DNA of 64,000 bases from Pantoea nemavictus (GTDB taxonomy: Bacteria > Pseudomonadota > Gammaproteobacteria > Enterobacterales > Enterobacteriaceae): contig NZ_JBBGZW010000001.1 in the NCBI RefSeq assembly GCF_037479095.1, forward strand, positions 2,232,001-2,296,000, read 5' to 3'. How positions within the stretch are numbered: position 1 is the first letter of the stretch; the number at the start of each line of letters is the position of its first letter. The notes under the pieces are model-generated. The model searched no databases, had not been told where the DNA came from, and saw only the letters and a program-made list of their open reading frames with translations. The position numbers were made by a program, and so were the translations under genes. Below are positions 26,996 through 35,106 of this stretch, one piece after another.

Positions 26996-27029
26996 AATAA
27001 TTCGAGCCGCAGCTGCGGCTCGAATTATT
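26996..27029. terminator. Perfect 34-bp palindrome between yhjJ and the convergent esterase gene
   Basis: The 17-base arm is followed immediately by its exact reverse complement with a GC-rich core and AT-rich ends, starting 7 bases after the yhjJ stop. This shape, between two convergent genes, fits a bidirectional terminator. The ends provide AATAA/TTATT in place of a long T tract. Its role is inferred from position. Confidence 0.55.
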
Positions 27030-27074
27030 CCGTAATGCCAACTTGTTACGCATAGCGAACAAATCGCACTTTCT

Positions 27075-27114
27075 GTAGCGGCGCGATTTATCGCGCAATA
27101 AATTGCGCCGCTAC
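27075..27114. repeat. REP-like palindrome
   Basis: The arms GTAGCGGCGCgATTTA and TAAATtGCGCCGCTAC form a long stem with an 8-base centre. The outer flanks (CAAATCG on both sides in inverted order) extend the symmetry. The GTAG start and the ATTTA/TAAAT inner part recall the other short palindromes at 8545-8566 and 28383-28437, suggesting one repeat family. Confidence 0.65.
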
Positions 27115-27182
27115 GATTTGTGCGCGCTGTGATGTTGGTTTTATCCCTTAACTGACGAGCAATGCTCGAATGATGGTTGGGA

Positions 27183-28055
27183 TTACGTTTTGGCTCTAAG
27201 CCACTCTGTCACCAGCATCGGCCAGCTGGCGAGCGGAAGGTCCGCCACGCCACGAATACCAAATCCGTGGCCGCCTTTCTGGTAGAAGTGAATCTCCACC
27301 GGCACCTTGTGCTCCCTTAGCGCGCTGAAAAACACCATGCTGTTATTCACCGACACCGACTCATCGTCGGAGGCGTGAATCAGCAGCGTCGGTGGCGTTT
27401 GTGCATGCACACGCGTTTCCAGGGAATACGCCTCTATCATCTTTTGATCCGGCCACGCGCCGAGCAAGCGGGTGCGCGCGCCTTCGTGGGCCAGACCTTC
27501 ACGCATGCTGATCACCGGATAGAGCAGCACCATCGCATCCGGGCGCGGCGAGAAGCTGTCGGCCTGATCCTGCACCGGATAGAGTTTATCGCCGAAGCGT
27601 GTGCCGAGACTGGCGGCAACGTGTCCGCCAGCCGAAAAGCCCATCATCACGATGTATTTACCGTTCATGCCGCGCTGTGCACGTTCACGTAGCACGCGCA
27701 CCGCACGCTGCGCGTCGGCCAGCGGCGCGTCTGGGCCTTCATGATGTCCATCGTACGGCAGGCGGTAGGTCATCACCGCCAGCGTGTAGCCCATTGAGGT
27801 GAAGAAGGTTGCGAGCGCGCTGCCTTCACGGTCAATTAGCACGCGCTGATAACCGCCGCCTGGCGCGACTAACAGCGTGATACCGTTCGAGGTTTCCGGA
27901 TGCCAGAGGGCAATTTCCGGGCAACGCACGCCGGTGGCGGCGCGGTCATAAGGTTCGTACTCTTTGGCGAGATCGACGATCTGCGGCTGAGCGCGCGAAT
28001 CGCTCGCGCCTGGCGCATCACCGTGTGGCCAGATATTGATAATTTCTGTGTGCAT
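27183..28055 (-). CDS. Alpha/beta-hydrolase, acetyl-ester/xylan esterase-like
   Basis: A 290-residue cytoplasmic alpha/beta-hydrolase of the BD-FAE / Axe-like esterase group. The nucleophile elbow G-F-S141-A-G-G-H is visible. The likely acid is Asp230 or Asp231 (HASDDESV) and the base is His263 (GGHGFGI). The oxyanion region is PGGGYQ (65-70). No signal peptide is present. Related enzymes remove acetyl groups from oligosaccharides, but the substrate here is not known. It is a single gene on the minus strand, inserted between yhjJ and kdgK where E. coli has none. Its closeness to kdgK (hexuronate breakdown) hints at plant polysaccharide use; this is only context. Confidence 0.8.
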   Translation of the reverse strand: MHTEIINIWPHGDAPGASDSRAQPQIVDLAKEYEPYDRAATGVRCPEIALWHPETSNGITLLVAPGGGYQRVLIDREGSALATFFTSMGYTLAVMTYRLPYDGHHEGPDAPLADAQRAVRVLRERAQRGMNGKYIVMMGFSAGGHVAASLGTRFGDKLYPVQDQADSFSPRPDAMVLLYPVISMREGLAHEGARTRLLGAWPDQKMIEAYSLETRVHAQTPPTLLIHASDDESVSVNNSMVFFSALREHKVPVEIHFYQKGGHGFGIRGVADLPLASWPMLVTEWLRAKT

Positions 28056-28382
28056 AAGTCAGTCCTGAGCGAGTCATGTTGTCGTTATTCTTTTCGCGGC
28101 CGGAGTCACAGCGTCCTGCTGTTATTGATTAAAACATGGTCTCTTTTGCGGCTGACGTCCAGCCGAAAACCGGCGATTTCACCAGTTTCAGACTATGCCT
28201 GGCGGCCGGTTTTCGTGGCATAACACATTGAATTTAAATCACTCTGATAAGCGTATTTGAAGCGGTGCAGCGGGTAATGTTACAGAAGTGGATGAGCTAA
28301 GTGATTAGTGGAAATTAGCAGGGAAAAATACTGCGTTAAGGCAAACTTTGGGGGCGAGGTTGTTAGCGATATTTATGAATTT

Positions 28383-28437
28383 GGTCGTCATAAATGACGA
28401 CCTTACAATCTGCGTAGGGTGCGCATTCATGCGCACC
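28383..28437. repeat. Pair of short palindromes downstream of kdgK
   Basis: The 386-bp gap between the esterase start and the kdgK stop shows no gene. At its kdgK end are two 20-bp hairpins with 8-bp perfect stems and 4-base centres: GGTCGTCA-taaa-TGACGACC (28383-28402) and GGTGCGCA-ttca-TGCGCACC (28418-28437). The second is preceded by GTAG. They resemble the cores of the composite elements around the second bcs locus. They may act as kdgK terminators or mRNA-end stabilisers. Confidence 0.65.
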
Positions 28438-28441
28438 TGGA

Positions 28442-29374
28442 TTAACGAGGCATCGCGCTCAGCGGAATAATAGCGCCGCGATGCTGGATCACCGTGCTGG
28501 CGGTGAGATGACCGCGCGCCGCGGCATCTTCGGCGCTGCCACCGGCTAAACGCACCGCCAGATAACCGGCGCTGAAGGAGTCGCCTGCGGCGGTGGTATC
28601 GACCACTTTCTCTTTCGCCAGCTTGATCGCGGCAACTTCCCGCAGCGGTTCGTCTCCGACGGCCACCAGACAGGAGTCGGCACCGCGCTTAATCGCAATC
28701 TCCTGCACGCCGGCGGCGCGCGTTCGGGCAATCACCGTTTCCAGCGGCTGCTCGCCCCATAGAAGATCTTCATCGTCGAGCGTGAGGAAGGCCATATCGG
28801 TGTGGCGCAGCATCTCGGCATACGCCTGCTGCGCGCTGGCTTTGTCGGCCCACAAACGCGGACGGTAGTTATTGTCGAAAATCACCTTGCCGCCGTTCTG
28901 ACGACAGGCGCTGAGCAGCGCCATAAGTTTGTTGCGACTGGCTTCCGGCAGAATCGCCAGGCTAATGCCGCTCAGATAGAGATAATCGTAGTGTGCCAGC
29001 TGCTGGCAGATGTCATCCGCCTGCGCGCTATCCAGCCAGAAGCGGGCGGCCGCGTCGTTGCGCCAGTACCAGAAGGTACGCTCGCCATGTTCATCGGTTT
29101 CGATGAAGTACAAACCGGGCATTTTATTGTCGAGGCGCTGAATCAGTTGGGTTTGCACCTGCTCTTGCTGCCAGGCAGCGATCATCTGATCGCTAAAGCT
29201 GTCGGTACCCAGTGCGGTAACATAATCCACGCGCAGCTGCTGGTTATCTGACAGCCGGGCCAGATATACCGCTGTGTTCAGCGTATCGCCGCCAAAACCG
29301 CGTTTGATGTTCTCACCTTTTTCGGACAGTTCAATCATGCATTCGCCAATAATGGCGATTTTTTTCTGCGTCAT
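28442..29374 (-). CDS. kdgK: 2-keto-3-deoxygluconate kinase KdgK
   Basis: A 310-residue PfkB/ribokinase-family sugar kinase. It phosphorylates 2-keto-3-deoxy-D-gluconate to KDPG, the step that feeds hexuronate (pectin-derived) carbon into the Entner-Doudoroff pathway. Visible signatures are the GFGGDTLNTAVYLARL substrate region (about 26-41) and DTTAAGDSFSAGYLA, with the catalytic base Asp265. E. coli KdgK is 309 aa and lies in the same order before pdeH. A palindrome resembling a KdgR operator lies 65 bases upstream of the start. Confidence 0.96.
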   Translation of the reverse strand: MTQKKIAIIGECMIELSEKGENIKRGFGGDTLNTAVYLARLSDNQQLRVDYVTALGTDSFSDQMIAAWQQEQVQTQLIQRLDNKMPGLYFIETDEHGERTFWYWRNDAAARFWLDSAQADDICQQLAHYDYLYLSGISLAILPEASRNKLMALLSACRQNGGKVIFDNNYRPRLWADKASAQQAYAEMLRHTDMAFLTLDDEDLLWGEQPLETVIARTRAAGVQEIAIKRGADSCLVAVGDEPLREVAAIKLAKEKVVDTTAAGDSFSAGYLAVRLAGGSAEDAAARGHLTASTVIQHRGAIIPLSAMPR

Positions 29375-29438
29375 GGTCTTCGGCCTATAGTGAATTCTGC
29401 CTTAGTCTCGCGTCTGGTATGGCAGTCGTCAATGGTTT

Positions 29439-29455
29439 TTAAAACGATGTTTTAA
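29439..29455. promoter_or_regulatory. Putative KdgR operator upstream of kdgK
   Basis: The perfect inverted repeat TTAAAACgatGTTTTAA lies 65-81 bases before the kdgK start codon. KdgR, an IclR-family repressor of pectin/hexuronate genes in enterobacteria, binds AT-rich palindromes with a similar AAAC...GTTT core, and kdgK is a classic target. The identification is by resemblance and position. Confidence 0.6.
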
Positions 29456-29578
29456 TTTAACTTAAGGCAGTGAACTGCCGGTGCTACGGCGATTTAACGG
29501 CCAAAGCGCGTTTTATTTTGCCGATTAAGCGCGAAGCACGCTGTTACACTCATCTATTCATGGGACTAATGAGATCGA

Positions 29579-29605
29579 TAAAGTTATCCCTGCGATCGCC
29601 GATAC
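29579..29605 (+). promoter_or_regulatory. Sigma28 (FliA) promoter of pdeH
   Basis: TAAA, exactly 15 bases, then GCCGATAC: this matches the flagellar sigma28 consensus (TAAA-N15-GCCGATAA) except for the last base. It ends about 50 bases before the chosen pdeH start codon. E. coli pdeH (yhjH) is a known class III flagellar gene, so the element fits the gene. Confidence 0.85.
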
Positions 29606-29656
29606 TTGCCGCTGAGATGCTATTTGCAGGCACTCGACACCAACCAGGAAAAAACC

Positions 29657-30430
29657 ATGGTGATGAAGAATTTGAGTCATCGGCTGCCTGTTTCAAATGA
29701 ACTGGAGCAACAACAGGAAACGCGTCTCTTCTGGCAGCAGTGCCAACGATTCTATACTTTCCAGCCGATTTATCAGGTCTCAGGCCGCTTGCTGGCCATT
29801 GAATTATTGACGGCGGTAGCGCATCCCTCCGCGCCAGAAAAAAGGCTGTCGCCCGAAGACTATTTTGAAGCCCTGACTATCGCGCAGCGGCTCGGTGTCG
29901 TCCAGGAGCAGCTGGAGCTGCTGATAACATGGTCACCCTTTTTCCATCAGCGTCAGCTGGTGGCTTCGGTGAATATCGATGGTCCAACGCTGATGGAAAT
30001 TGAGCAGCATGAGTCGATTCGCGCGCTGATCGCGCAGTTGCCGTGGGTGCGCTTTGAACTCACCGAACATCATGCTCTGCCGCAGGAAGAGATGGTGGCG
30101 AAGATGCCGGAACTCGGCCCGCTGTGGCTGGATGATTTTGGCTCTGGCATGGCGAACTTCTCCGCGTTGACCGAACTGCGTTATGACTACATCAAACTGT
30201 CGCGCGAGCTGTTTATGCTGCTGCGCGCCAGCGATGAAGGCCGCTCCATGTTCTCTATGCTATTGGCGCTAATTAATCGCTACTGCAACGGCGTTATCGT
30301 GGAGGGCGTGGAAACTGAAGAGGAGTGGCAACAGGTGCGCAGCTCGCCGGCAATGGCGGCGCAGGGCTATTTCTTCTCGCGTCCGGTGCCGTTTAGCGAG
30401 CTGGAACGTATGGCACTTGAGCTTCCCTGA
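29657..30430 (+). CDS. pdeH: c-di-GMP phosphodiesterase PdeH (YhjH), EAL domain
   Basis: A 257-residue stand-alone EAL protein, cytosolic, orthologous to E. coli YhjH. It breaks down c-di-GMP when flagella are made, which relieves the YcgR brake on motility. The EAL signature is ELL (E49-L50-L51); E. coli YhjH also has ELL and is active. SVNIDGPTLM, LWLDDFGSGMANFSAL and VEGVETEEEW follow. I chose ATG 29657, seven bases after AGGA. The longer frame from 29606 begins right at the end of the sigma28 promoter and cannot be on the mRNA. An 11-bp hairpin follows the stop before yhjG. Confidence 0.95.
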   Translation: MVMKNLSHRLPVSNELEQQQETRLFWQQCQRFYTFQPIYQVSGRLLAIELLTAVAHPSAPEKRLSPEDYFEALTIAQRLGVVQEQLELLITWSPFFHQRQLVASVNIDGPTLMEIEQHESIRALIAQLPWVRFELTEHHALPQEEMVAKMPELGPLWLDDFGSGMANFSALTELRYDYIKLSRELFMLLRASDEGRSMFSMLLALINRYCNGVIVEGVETEEEWQQVRSSPAMAAQGYFFSRPVPFSELERMALELP

Positions 30431-30443
30431 TCCCGTTCTGCAG

Positions 30444-30469
30444 CGTCTCGACTATCCTTAGTCGAGACG
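30444..30469 (+). terminator. Hairpin between pdeH and yhjG
   Basis: A perfect 11-bp stem (30444-30454 with 30459-30469) with loop TCCT lies 14 bases after pdeH and just before the yhjG ribosome site. No T tract follows, so it may only attenuate, stabilise the upstream mRNA, or mask nothing. Function is uncertain. Confidence 0.4.
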
Positions 30470-30492
30470 TGGAAGGGCAAGGAGGAAGCAAT

Positions 30493-32553
30493 ATGTCACG
30501 TACCCGAAAGATCCTGAGCTGGGTGGTCGGGATTTTTTTATTATTGGTTGTAGTGATTGTGGTGATCATCGCCACCTTTGACTGGAACCGCCTAAAACCA
30601 ACGATAAATCAGAAAGTTTCTGCTGAACTCAATCGTCCTTTCGCTATTCGCGGCGATCTTGGCGTGGCTTGGGTGCGCAATCGCGAGGAGCCCGGCTGGC
30701 GCAGTTGGGTGCCGTGGCCGCAGGTACATGCCGATGATGTGATGCTGGGCAATCCGCCGACGGTTCCTGAAGTCACCATGGTGCATTTACAGCGGGTAGA
30801 AGCGACGATCGCGCCGTTGGCGTTGCTGCATAAGCAGATCTACCTGCCGTGGATAAAGATGCAGCAGCCCGACGCGCGGCTGGTGCAAACCGCGGACAAA
30901 AAGAACAACTGGACCTTCGATTTAGCCAGCAGCGATAACAGCGAGGCGAATGCCGCGCCGTCTGCCTGGTCCTTCCGCCTCGACAACATTCTGTTCGATA
31001 AAGGGCAGGTACGTTATCGCGATGCCATCAATAAAGCCGATGTCACGGTCACCATCAACCCACTGGGCAAACCGGTACCGTATGCACAGGTGGCGGGCGG
31101 TAACGACCAGCAAAAAGGCGCGGGTGATTTTGTCTTTGGCTGGCAGGCGAACGGCACCTACAACAATGAGAAGCTGGAGGGTGACGGCAAAATTGGCGGC
31201 ATGTTATCGCTGCGCAGTAAAACCACGCCGTTCCCGCTGCAGGCGGATGTGCGTAATGGCAGCACGCGCGTGCGCATTGACGGCACCTTGCAAGATCCGC
31301 TCAATCTCGGCGGGCTGGATGTGCGCCTTCGCTTCTCCGGTGACACGCTGGCGAACCTGTATGGCCTGACGGGCGTACTGCTGCCCGATACGCCGCCGTA
31401 TGAAACCGACGGTCATTTGATTGCGCGTTTCAACGAGGAGAAAGGGCCGCTGTTCCGCTACGAGAAGTTTAACGGCCACATCGGCGACAGCGATATTCAC
31501 GGTTCGCTCAGCTATCGTCAGGGCAAACCGCGTCCAACCTTAACCGGTGAACTCACTTCGAACCAGCTGCGCATGGCGGATTTGGGGCCGCTGATTGGCG
31601 TCGATTCAGGTAAAGGCAGCGAGAAGACGCAGCAGGCGAAAGCGCAGCGCGGTGAAGCTGCAGCGCAGCCCGCCGACCGCGTGTTGCCGCATGACAAGTT
31701 CGATACCAAAAGCTGGGACGTGATGGATGCGGACGTGAAGTTCAGCGGCAAGCGCATCGAACACAGCAGCAAGCTGCCGTTGAGCGATCTTTACACGCAT
31801 GTACAGCTAAAGAATGGCGACCTGCTGCTCGATCCGCTGCGCTTCGGTATGGCGGGCGGCAGCATTAACTCCACCATTCATCTGGAAGGCGATCGCAGCC
31901 CGATGCGCGGACGCGCCGATCTGCATGCGCGTAAACTGCGTCTGCGTCAGCTGTTCCCGGATGTCACCGCGATGCAAAACAGTTTGGGTCAGCTGAATGG
32001 CGATGCCACGCTGAGCGGCACCGGCAACTCGGTGGCGGATCTGTTGGGTACCAGCAATGGCGAAATGAAACTGCTGATGAATGATGGCTTGATCAGCCGC
32101 AGCCTGATGGAGATTGCGGGCCTGAACGTTGGGAATTATGTGGTGGGGAAACTGTTTGGCGATGATGAGGTGAAGATTAACTGCGCGGCGACCGATCTGA
32201 ACATTCGTCAGGGCCTGGCAACGCCGAAGCTGTTCCTGCTGGATACCGAGAATGCGGTGATCAACGTGACCGGCAACGTCAACTTCGCCAACGAACGTAT
32301 GGACTTGTCGATTAATCCGGAGAGTAAAGGGATTCGCATCATCACGCTACGTTCGCCGTTATATGTGCGCGGCACCTTCAAAAATCCGGATGCCGGGGTG
32401 AAAGCCGGGCCGCTGATTGCGCGCGGTGCCGCAGCGATTGCGCTGGGTGCCGTAGTCGCACCGGCCGCAGCATTGGTTGCGCTGATTTCGCCAAGCGATA
32501 CGGACGACAACCAGTGCAGTAAGGTGCTGCAGCAGATGAAGAATCAGAAGTGA
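30493..32553 (+). CDS. yhjG: AsmA-family inner-membrane protein YhjG
   Basis: A 686-residue AsmA-like protein, the same length as E. coli YhjG. One N-terminal membrane helix (about 6-30) anchors a long periplasmic beta-rich repeat. The C-terminal part includes the conserved AsmA segment with GGSINSTIHLEGD and the LLMNDGLISRSLMEIAGLNVG motif. AsmA-like proteins are implicated in lipid transport between membranes; the exact role of YhjG is not established. ATG 30493 follows a full AGGAGG. Its stop directly abuts the stop of convergent ppiC with no intervening base. In E. coli ppiC lies in a different chromosomal region. Confidence 0.92.
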   Translation: MSRTRKILSWVVGIFLLLVVVIVVIIATFDWNRLKPTINQKVSAELNRPFAIRGDLGVAWVRNREEPGWRSWVPWPQVHADDVMLGNPPTVPEVTMVHLQRVEATIAPLALLHKQIYLPWIKMQQPDARLVQTADKKNNWTFDLASSDNSEANAAPSAWSFRLDNILFDKGQVRYRDAINKADVTVTINPLGKPVPYAQVAGGNDQQKGAGDFVFGWQANGTYNNEKLEGDGKIGGMLSLRSKTTPFPLQADVRNGSTRVRIDGTLQDPLNLGGLDVRLRFSGDTLANLYGLTGVLLPDTPPYETDGHLIARFNEEKGPLFRYEKFNGHIGDSDIHGSLSYRQGKPRPTLTGELTSNQLRMADLGPLIGVDSGKGSEKTQQAKAQRGEAAAQPADRVLPHDKFDTKSWDVMDADVKFSGKRIEHSSKLPLSDLYTHVQLKNGDLLLDPLRFGMAGGSINSTIHLEGDRSPMRGRADLHARKLRLRQLFPDVTAMQNSLGQLNGDATLSGTGNSVADLLGTSNGEMKLLMNDGLISRSLMEIAGLNVGNYVVGKLFGDDEVKINCAATDLNIRQGLATPKLFLLDTENAVINVTGNVNFANERMDLSINPESKGIRIITLRSPLYVRGTFKNPDAGVKAGPLIARGAAAIALGAVVAPAAALVALISPSDTDDNQCSKVLQQMKNQK

Positions 32554-32835
32554 TCAGTTACGCCACAGCACTTTGATGATGTGGTAACCAAAGGCGGTTT
32601 TCACCGGTCCGTAAGGTTGCAGCAGCGGACAGGTGAAGACCGCCTTATCAAATGCCGGCACCATTTGCCCTTTGCGAAATTCACCTAAGTCGCCGCCGTT
32701 GCGGCCAGACGGGCAGGTAGAGTGCTTTTTCGCCAGTTGCTGAAAGTTTGCGCCTTTCTCCAGCTGGGCCAGCAAGGATTTTGCCTGCGCTTCCTCTTTC
32801 ACCAGGATATGTAAAGCCGCCGCGGTTTTCGCCAT
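32554..32835 (-). CDS. ppiC: Parvulin-type peptidyl-prolyl isomerase PpiC
   Basis: A 93-residue single-domain parvulin, cytosolic, matching E. coli PpiC in length and sequence (start [15 protein letters not shown], then [18 protein letters not shown] and [12 protein letters not shown]). It catalyses cis-trans isomerisation of X-Pro bonds. Two adjacent ATGs exist; the second (32835) is better spaced from a GAGA ribosome site and matches the E. coli start. It is divergent from rep and convergent, end to end, with yhjG. ilvC and ilvY, its E. coli neighbours, are not here. Confidence 0.95.
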   Translation of the reverse strand: MAKTAAALHILVKEEAQAKSLLAQLEKGANFQQLAKKHSTCPSGRNGGDLGEFRKGQMVPAFDKAVFTCPLLQPYGPVKTAFGYHIIKVLWRN

Positions 32836-32852
32836 CATTTTGTCTCGTTGTG

Positions 32853-32876
32853 TATAATCGTCGCGCGAGCATTATA
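32853..32876. promoter_or_regulatory. Divergent -10 boxes for rep and ppiC
   Basis: A perfect TATAAT on the plus strand (32853-32858) is oriented toward rep. Another on the minus strand (32871-32876) is oriented toward ppiC, 36 bases before its start. No good -35 hexamer was found for rep. A TTGATT lies 15 bases from the minus-strand box. The pair is consistent with back-to-back promoters. Confidence 0.5.
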
Positions 32877-32913
32877 CCCACCTTTCTTTCGAATCAACTG
32901 AGCGAATTCCGTT

Positions 32914-34935
32914 ATGCGTCTAAACCCCGGCCAACAACGCGCTGTCGAATTTGTCACCGGTCCTTGTCTGGTGCTGGCCGGTGCGGGTTCAGGTAAAACC
33001 CGCGTGATCACCAATAAAATCGCCCATCTGATCCGCGAGTGTGGCTATCAGGCGCGCCATATCGCCGCCGTGACCTTCACCAATAAAGCGTCGCGCGAGA
33101 TGAAAGAGCGTGTGGCGCAAACGCTGGGGCGCAAAGAGGCGCGCGGCCTGATGATTTCAACGTTTCACACGCTGGGACTTGAGATCATCAAGCGCGAGTA
33201 CAAAGCGCTGGGAATGAAATCCAGCTTCTCGCTATTCGACGATCAGGATCAGCTGGCGCTGCTGAAAGACCTGACTAAACAGTGGCTGGAAGAAGATAAG
33301 ACGCTGTTGCAGCAGCTGATTTCTACTATCTCCAACTGGAAGAACGATCTGGTCGATCCCCAGGGCGCAGCGGGTTTGGCCAAATCGCAGCGCGACCAGA
33401 TTTTTGCCCACTGTTATCAGCTGTATGACCAACATCTGAAATCCTGCAACGTGCTGGATTTCGACGATTTAATCGCGCTGCCGACGCTGCTGCTGCAGCG
33501 CAATCAGGAAGTGCGTGAACGCTGGCAGCAGCGTATTCGCTATCTGCTGGTGGACGAATATCAGGATACCAACACCAGCCAGTATGAATTGGTGAAGCTG
33601 CTGGTCGGCGCGCGGGCGCGCTTTACCGTCGTGGGCGATGACGATCAGTCAATCTACTCGTGGCGTGGTGCGCGACCGCAAAACCTGGTGCTGCTGCAAG
33701 AGGATTTCCCGGCGCTGGAAGTGGTGAAGCTGGAGCAGAATTACCGCTCGACGCAGCGCATCCTAAAATCGGCCAACATCCTTATCGCCAACAACCCGCA
33801 CGTGTTTGAGAAGCGCCTGTTCTCAGAACTGGGGCAGGGCAGCGAGCTGAAGGTGCTCAGTGCCAATAATGAAGATCATGAAGCGGAACGCGTGGCCGGC
33901 GAACTGATTGCGCATCACTTCATCAACAAAACCGCCTACAAAGATTACGCCATTCTCTATCGCGGCAACCATCAGTCGCGCGTGTTTGAGAAGCAGTTGA
34001 TGCAGAACCGTATTCCTTATCGCATCTCCGGCGGCACCTCGTTTTTCTCGCGTCCGGAAATCAAGGATTTACTGGCTTATCTGCGCGTGCTGACCAATCA
34101 GGAAGATGACAGTGCGTTTCTGCGCATCGTGAATACGCCGCGTCGGGAGATTGGTCCGGCAACGCTACAAAAGCTGGGCGAATGGGCCAATCTGCGCAAT
34201 AAAAGCTTGTATCTCGCCAGCTTTGATATGGGCCTGGAGCAAACGCTGAGCGGGCGCGGATTGGAACATCTGCAGCGCTTCACGCACTGGCTGAATGAGA
34301 TTATCCAGCTGACGGAACGCGAGCCGGTTAATGCGGTGCGCGACCTGATTCGCGGCATTGATTACGAAAGCTGGCTGTTTGAAACCTCTCCCAGCCCGAA
34401 AGCGGCTGAGATGCGCATGAAGAACGTCAACCTGCTATTTCAGTGGATGACCGAGATGCTGGAAGGGGACGAACTGAACGAACCGATGACGCTGGCGCAG
34501 GTGGTGACGCGCTTTACGCTGCGCGACATGATGGAGCGCGGTGAGAGCGACGAGGAGCTCGATCAGGTGCAGCTGATGACGTTGCACGCGTCAAAAGGGC
34601 TGGAGTTTCCGTATGTCTATCTGGTCGGCATGGAAGAGGGGTTATTGCCGCATCAGAGCAGCATCGATGAGAACAATATCGAAGAGGAGCGTCGTCTGGC
34701 GTATGTAGGCATTACGCGCGCGCAGAAAGAGCTGACCTTTACGCTGTGCCGCGAACGCCGCCAGTACGGTGAACTGATGCGCCCGGAGCCGAGCCGCTTC
34801 CTGCTGGAACTCCCGCAGGACGATGTGGTGTGGGAGCGCGAGAAAAAAGTGGTGAGTGCAGAAGAGCGTGTGAAGACCGGACAGACGCGCGTTGCCGGGT
34901 TAAGGGCGATGCTTGAGAACGCGAAGAAGGGTTGA
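32914..34935 (+). CDS. rep: ATP-dependent DNA helicase Rep
   Basis: A 673-residue superfamily 1A 3'-5' helicase, exactly the E. coli Rep length. The Q motif is at the N-terminus (LNPGQQRAV), Walker A AGAGSGKT at 22-29, Walker [11 protein letters not shown] near 210, [12 protein letters not shown] for motif III, and late motifs [17 protein letters not shown] and AYVGITRAQ. Rep works with the replisome to clear bound proteins such as RNA polymerase ahead of forks. The C-terminal tail that contacts DnaB is present and basic. It stands alone, with a cloverleaf-like repeat following the stop. Confidence 0.98.
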   Translation: MRLNPGQQRAVEFVTGPCLVLAGAGSGKTRVITNKIAHLIRECGYQARHIAAVTFTNKASREMKERVAQTLGRKEARGLMISTFHTLGLEIIKREYKALGMKSSFSLFDDQDQLALLKDLTKQWLEEDKTLLQQLISTISNWKNDLVDPQGAAGLAKSQRDQIFAHCYQLYDQHLKSCNVLDFDDLIALPTLLLQRNQEVRERWQQRIRYLLVDEYQDTNTSQYELVKLLVGARARFTVVGDDDQSIYSWRGARPQNLVLLQEDFPALEVVKLEQNYRSTQRILKSANILIANNPHVFEKRLFSELGQGSELKVLSANNEDHEAERVAGELIAHHFINKTAYKDYAILYRGNHQSRVFEKQLMQNRIPYRISGGTSFFSRPEIKDLLAYLRVLTNQEDDSAFLRIVNTPRREIGPATLQKLGEWANLRNKSLYLASFDMGLEQTLSGRGLEHLQRFTHWLNEIIQLTEREPVNAVRDLIRGIDYESWLFETSPSPKAAEMRMKNVNLLFQWMTEMLEGDELNEPMTLAQVVTRFTLRDMMERGESDEELDQVQLMTLHASKGLEFPYVYLVGMEEGLLPHQSSIDENNIEEERRLAYVGITRAQKELTFTLCRERRQYGELMRPEPSRFLLELPQDDVVWEREKKVVSAEERVKTGQTRVAGLRAMLENAKKG

Positions 34936-34943
34936 TGCAGCTT

Positions 34944-35070
34944 GCTGTCCCCCATCCCGGCCTTCCCCCGCCAGCGGGGGAAGGAGACGCTGCCACATGC
35001 TACTTCCCAACTCATATATGGCAGCATCTTCCTCCCCCATTTATGGGGGAGGACCGAGGAGGGGGACAGC
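34944..35070. repeat. Cloverleaf-like palindromic element between rep and gppA
   Basis: A 127-bp element fills most of the gap between the convergent rep and gppA genes. The ends GCTGTCCCCC (34944-34953) and GGGGGACAGC (35061-35070) are perfect inverted repeats. Three hairpins lie inside: a 10-bp stem (34961-34970 with 34975-34984), a 7-bp stem (34989-34995 with 35019-35025) and a 9-bp stem (35031-35039 with 35044-35052). The nested structure and lack of coding sequence suggest a MITE-like or bacterial interspersed mosaic repeat; it may also end both transcripts. Confidence 0.75.
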
Positions 35071-35106
35071 GAGCACCTGTTAGGGAGACAGCCAGCACAT
35101 ACCAAA

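Noticed and set aside
28126..28150. KdgR-like half-site upstream of the esterase gene
   Set aside because: The left half TTAAAAC is good but the right half matches at only about three of seven positions.
29606..29656. Longer pdeH start at ATG 29606
   Set aside because: It begins immediately after the sigma28 -10 element, before any plausible transcription start; ATG 29657 has a proper ribosome site.
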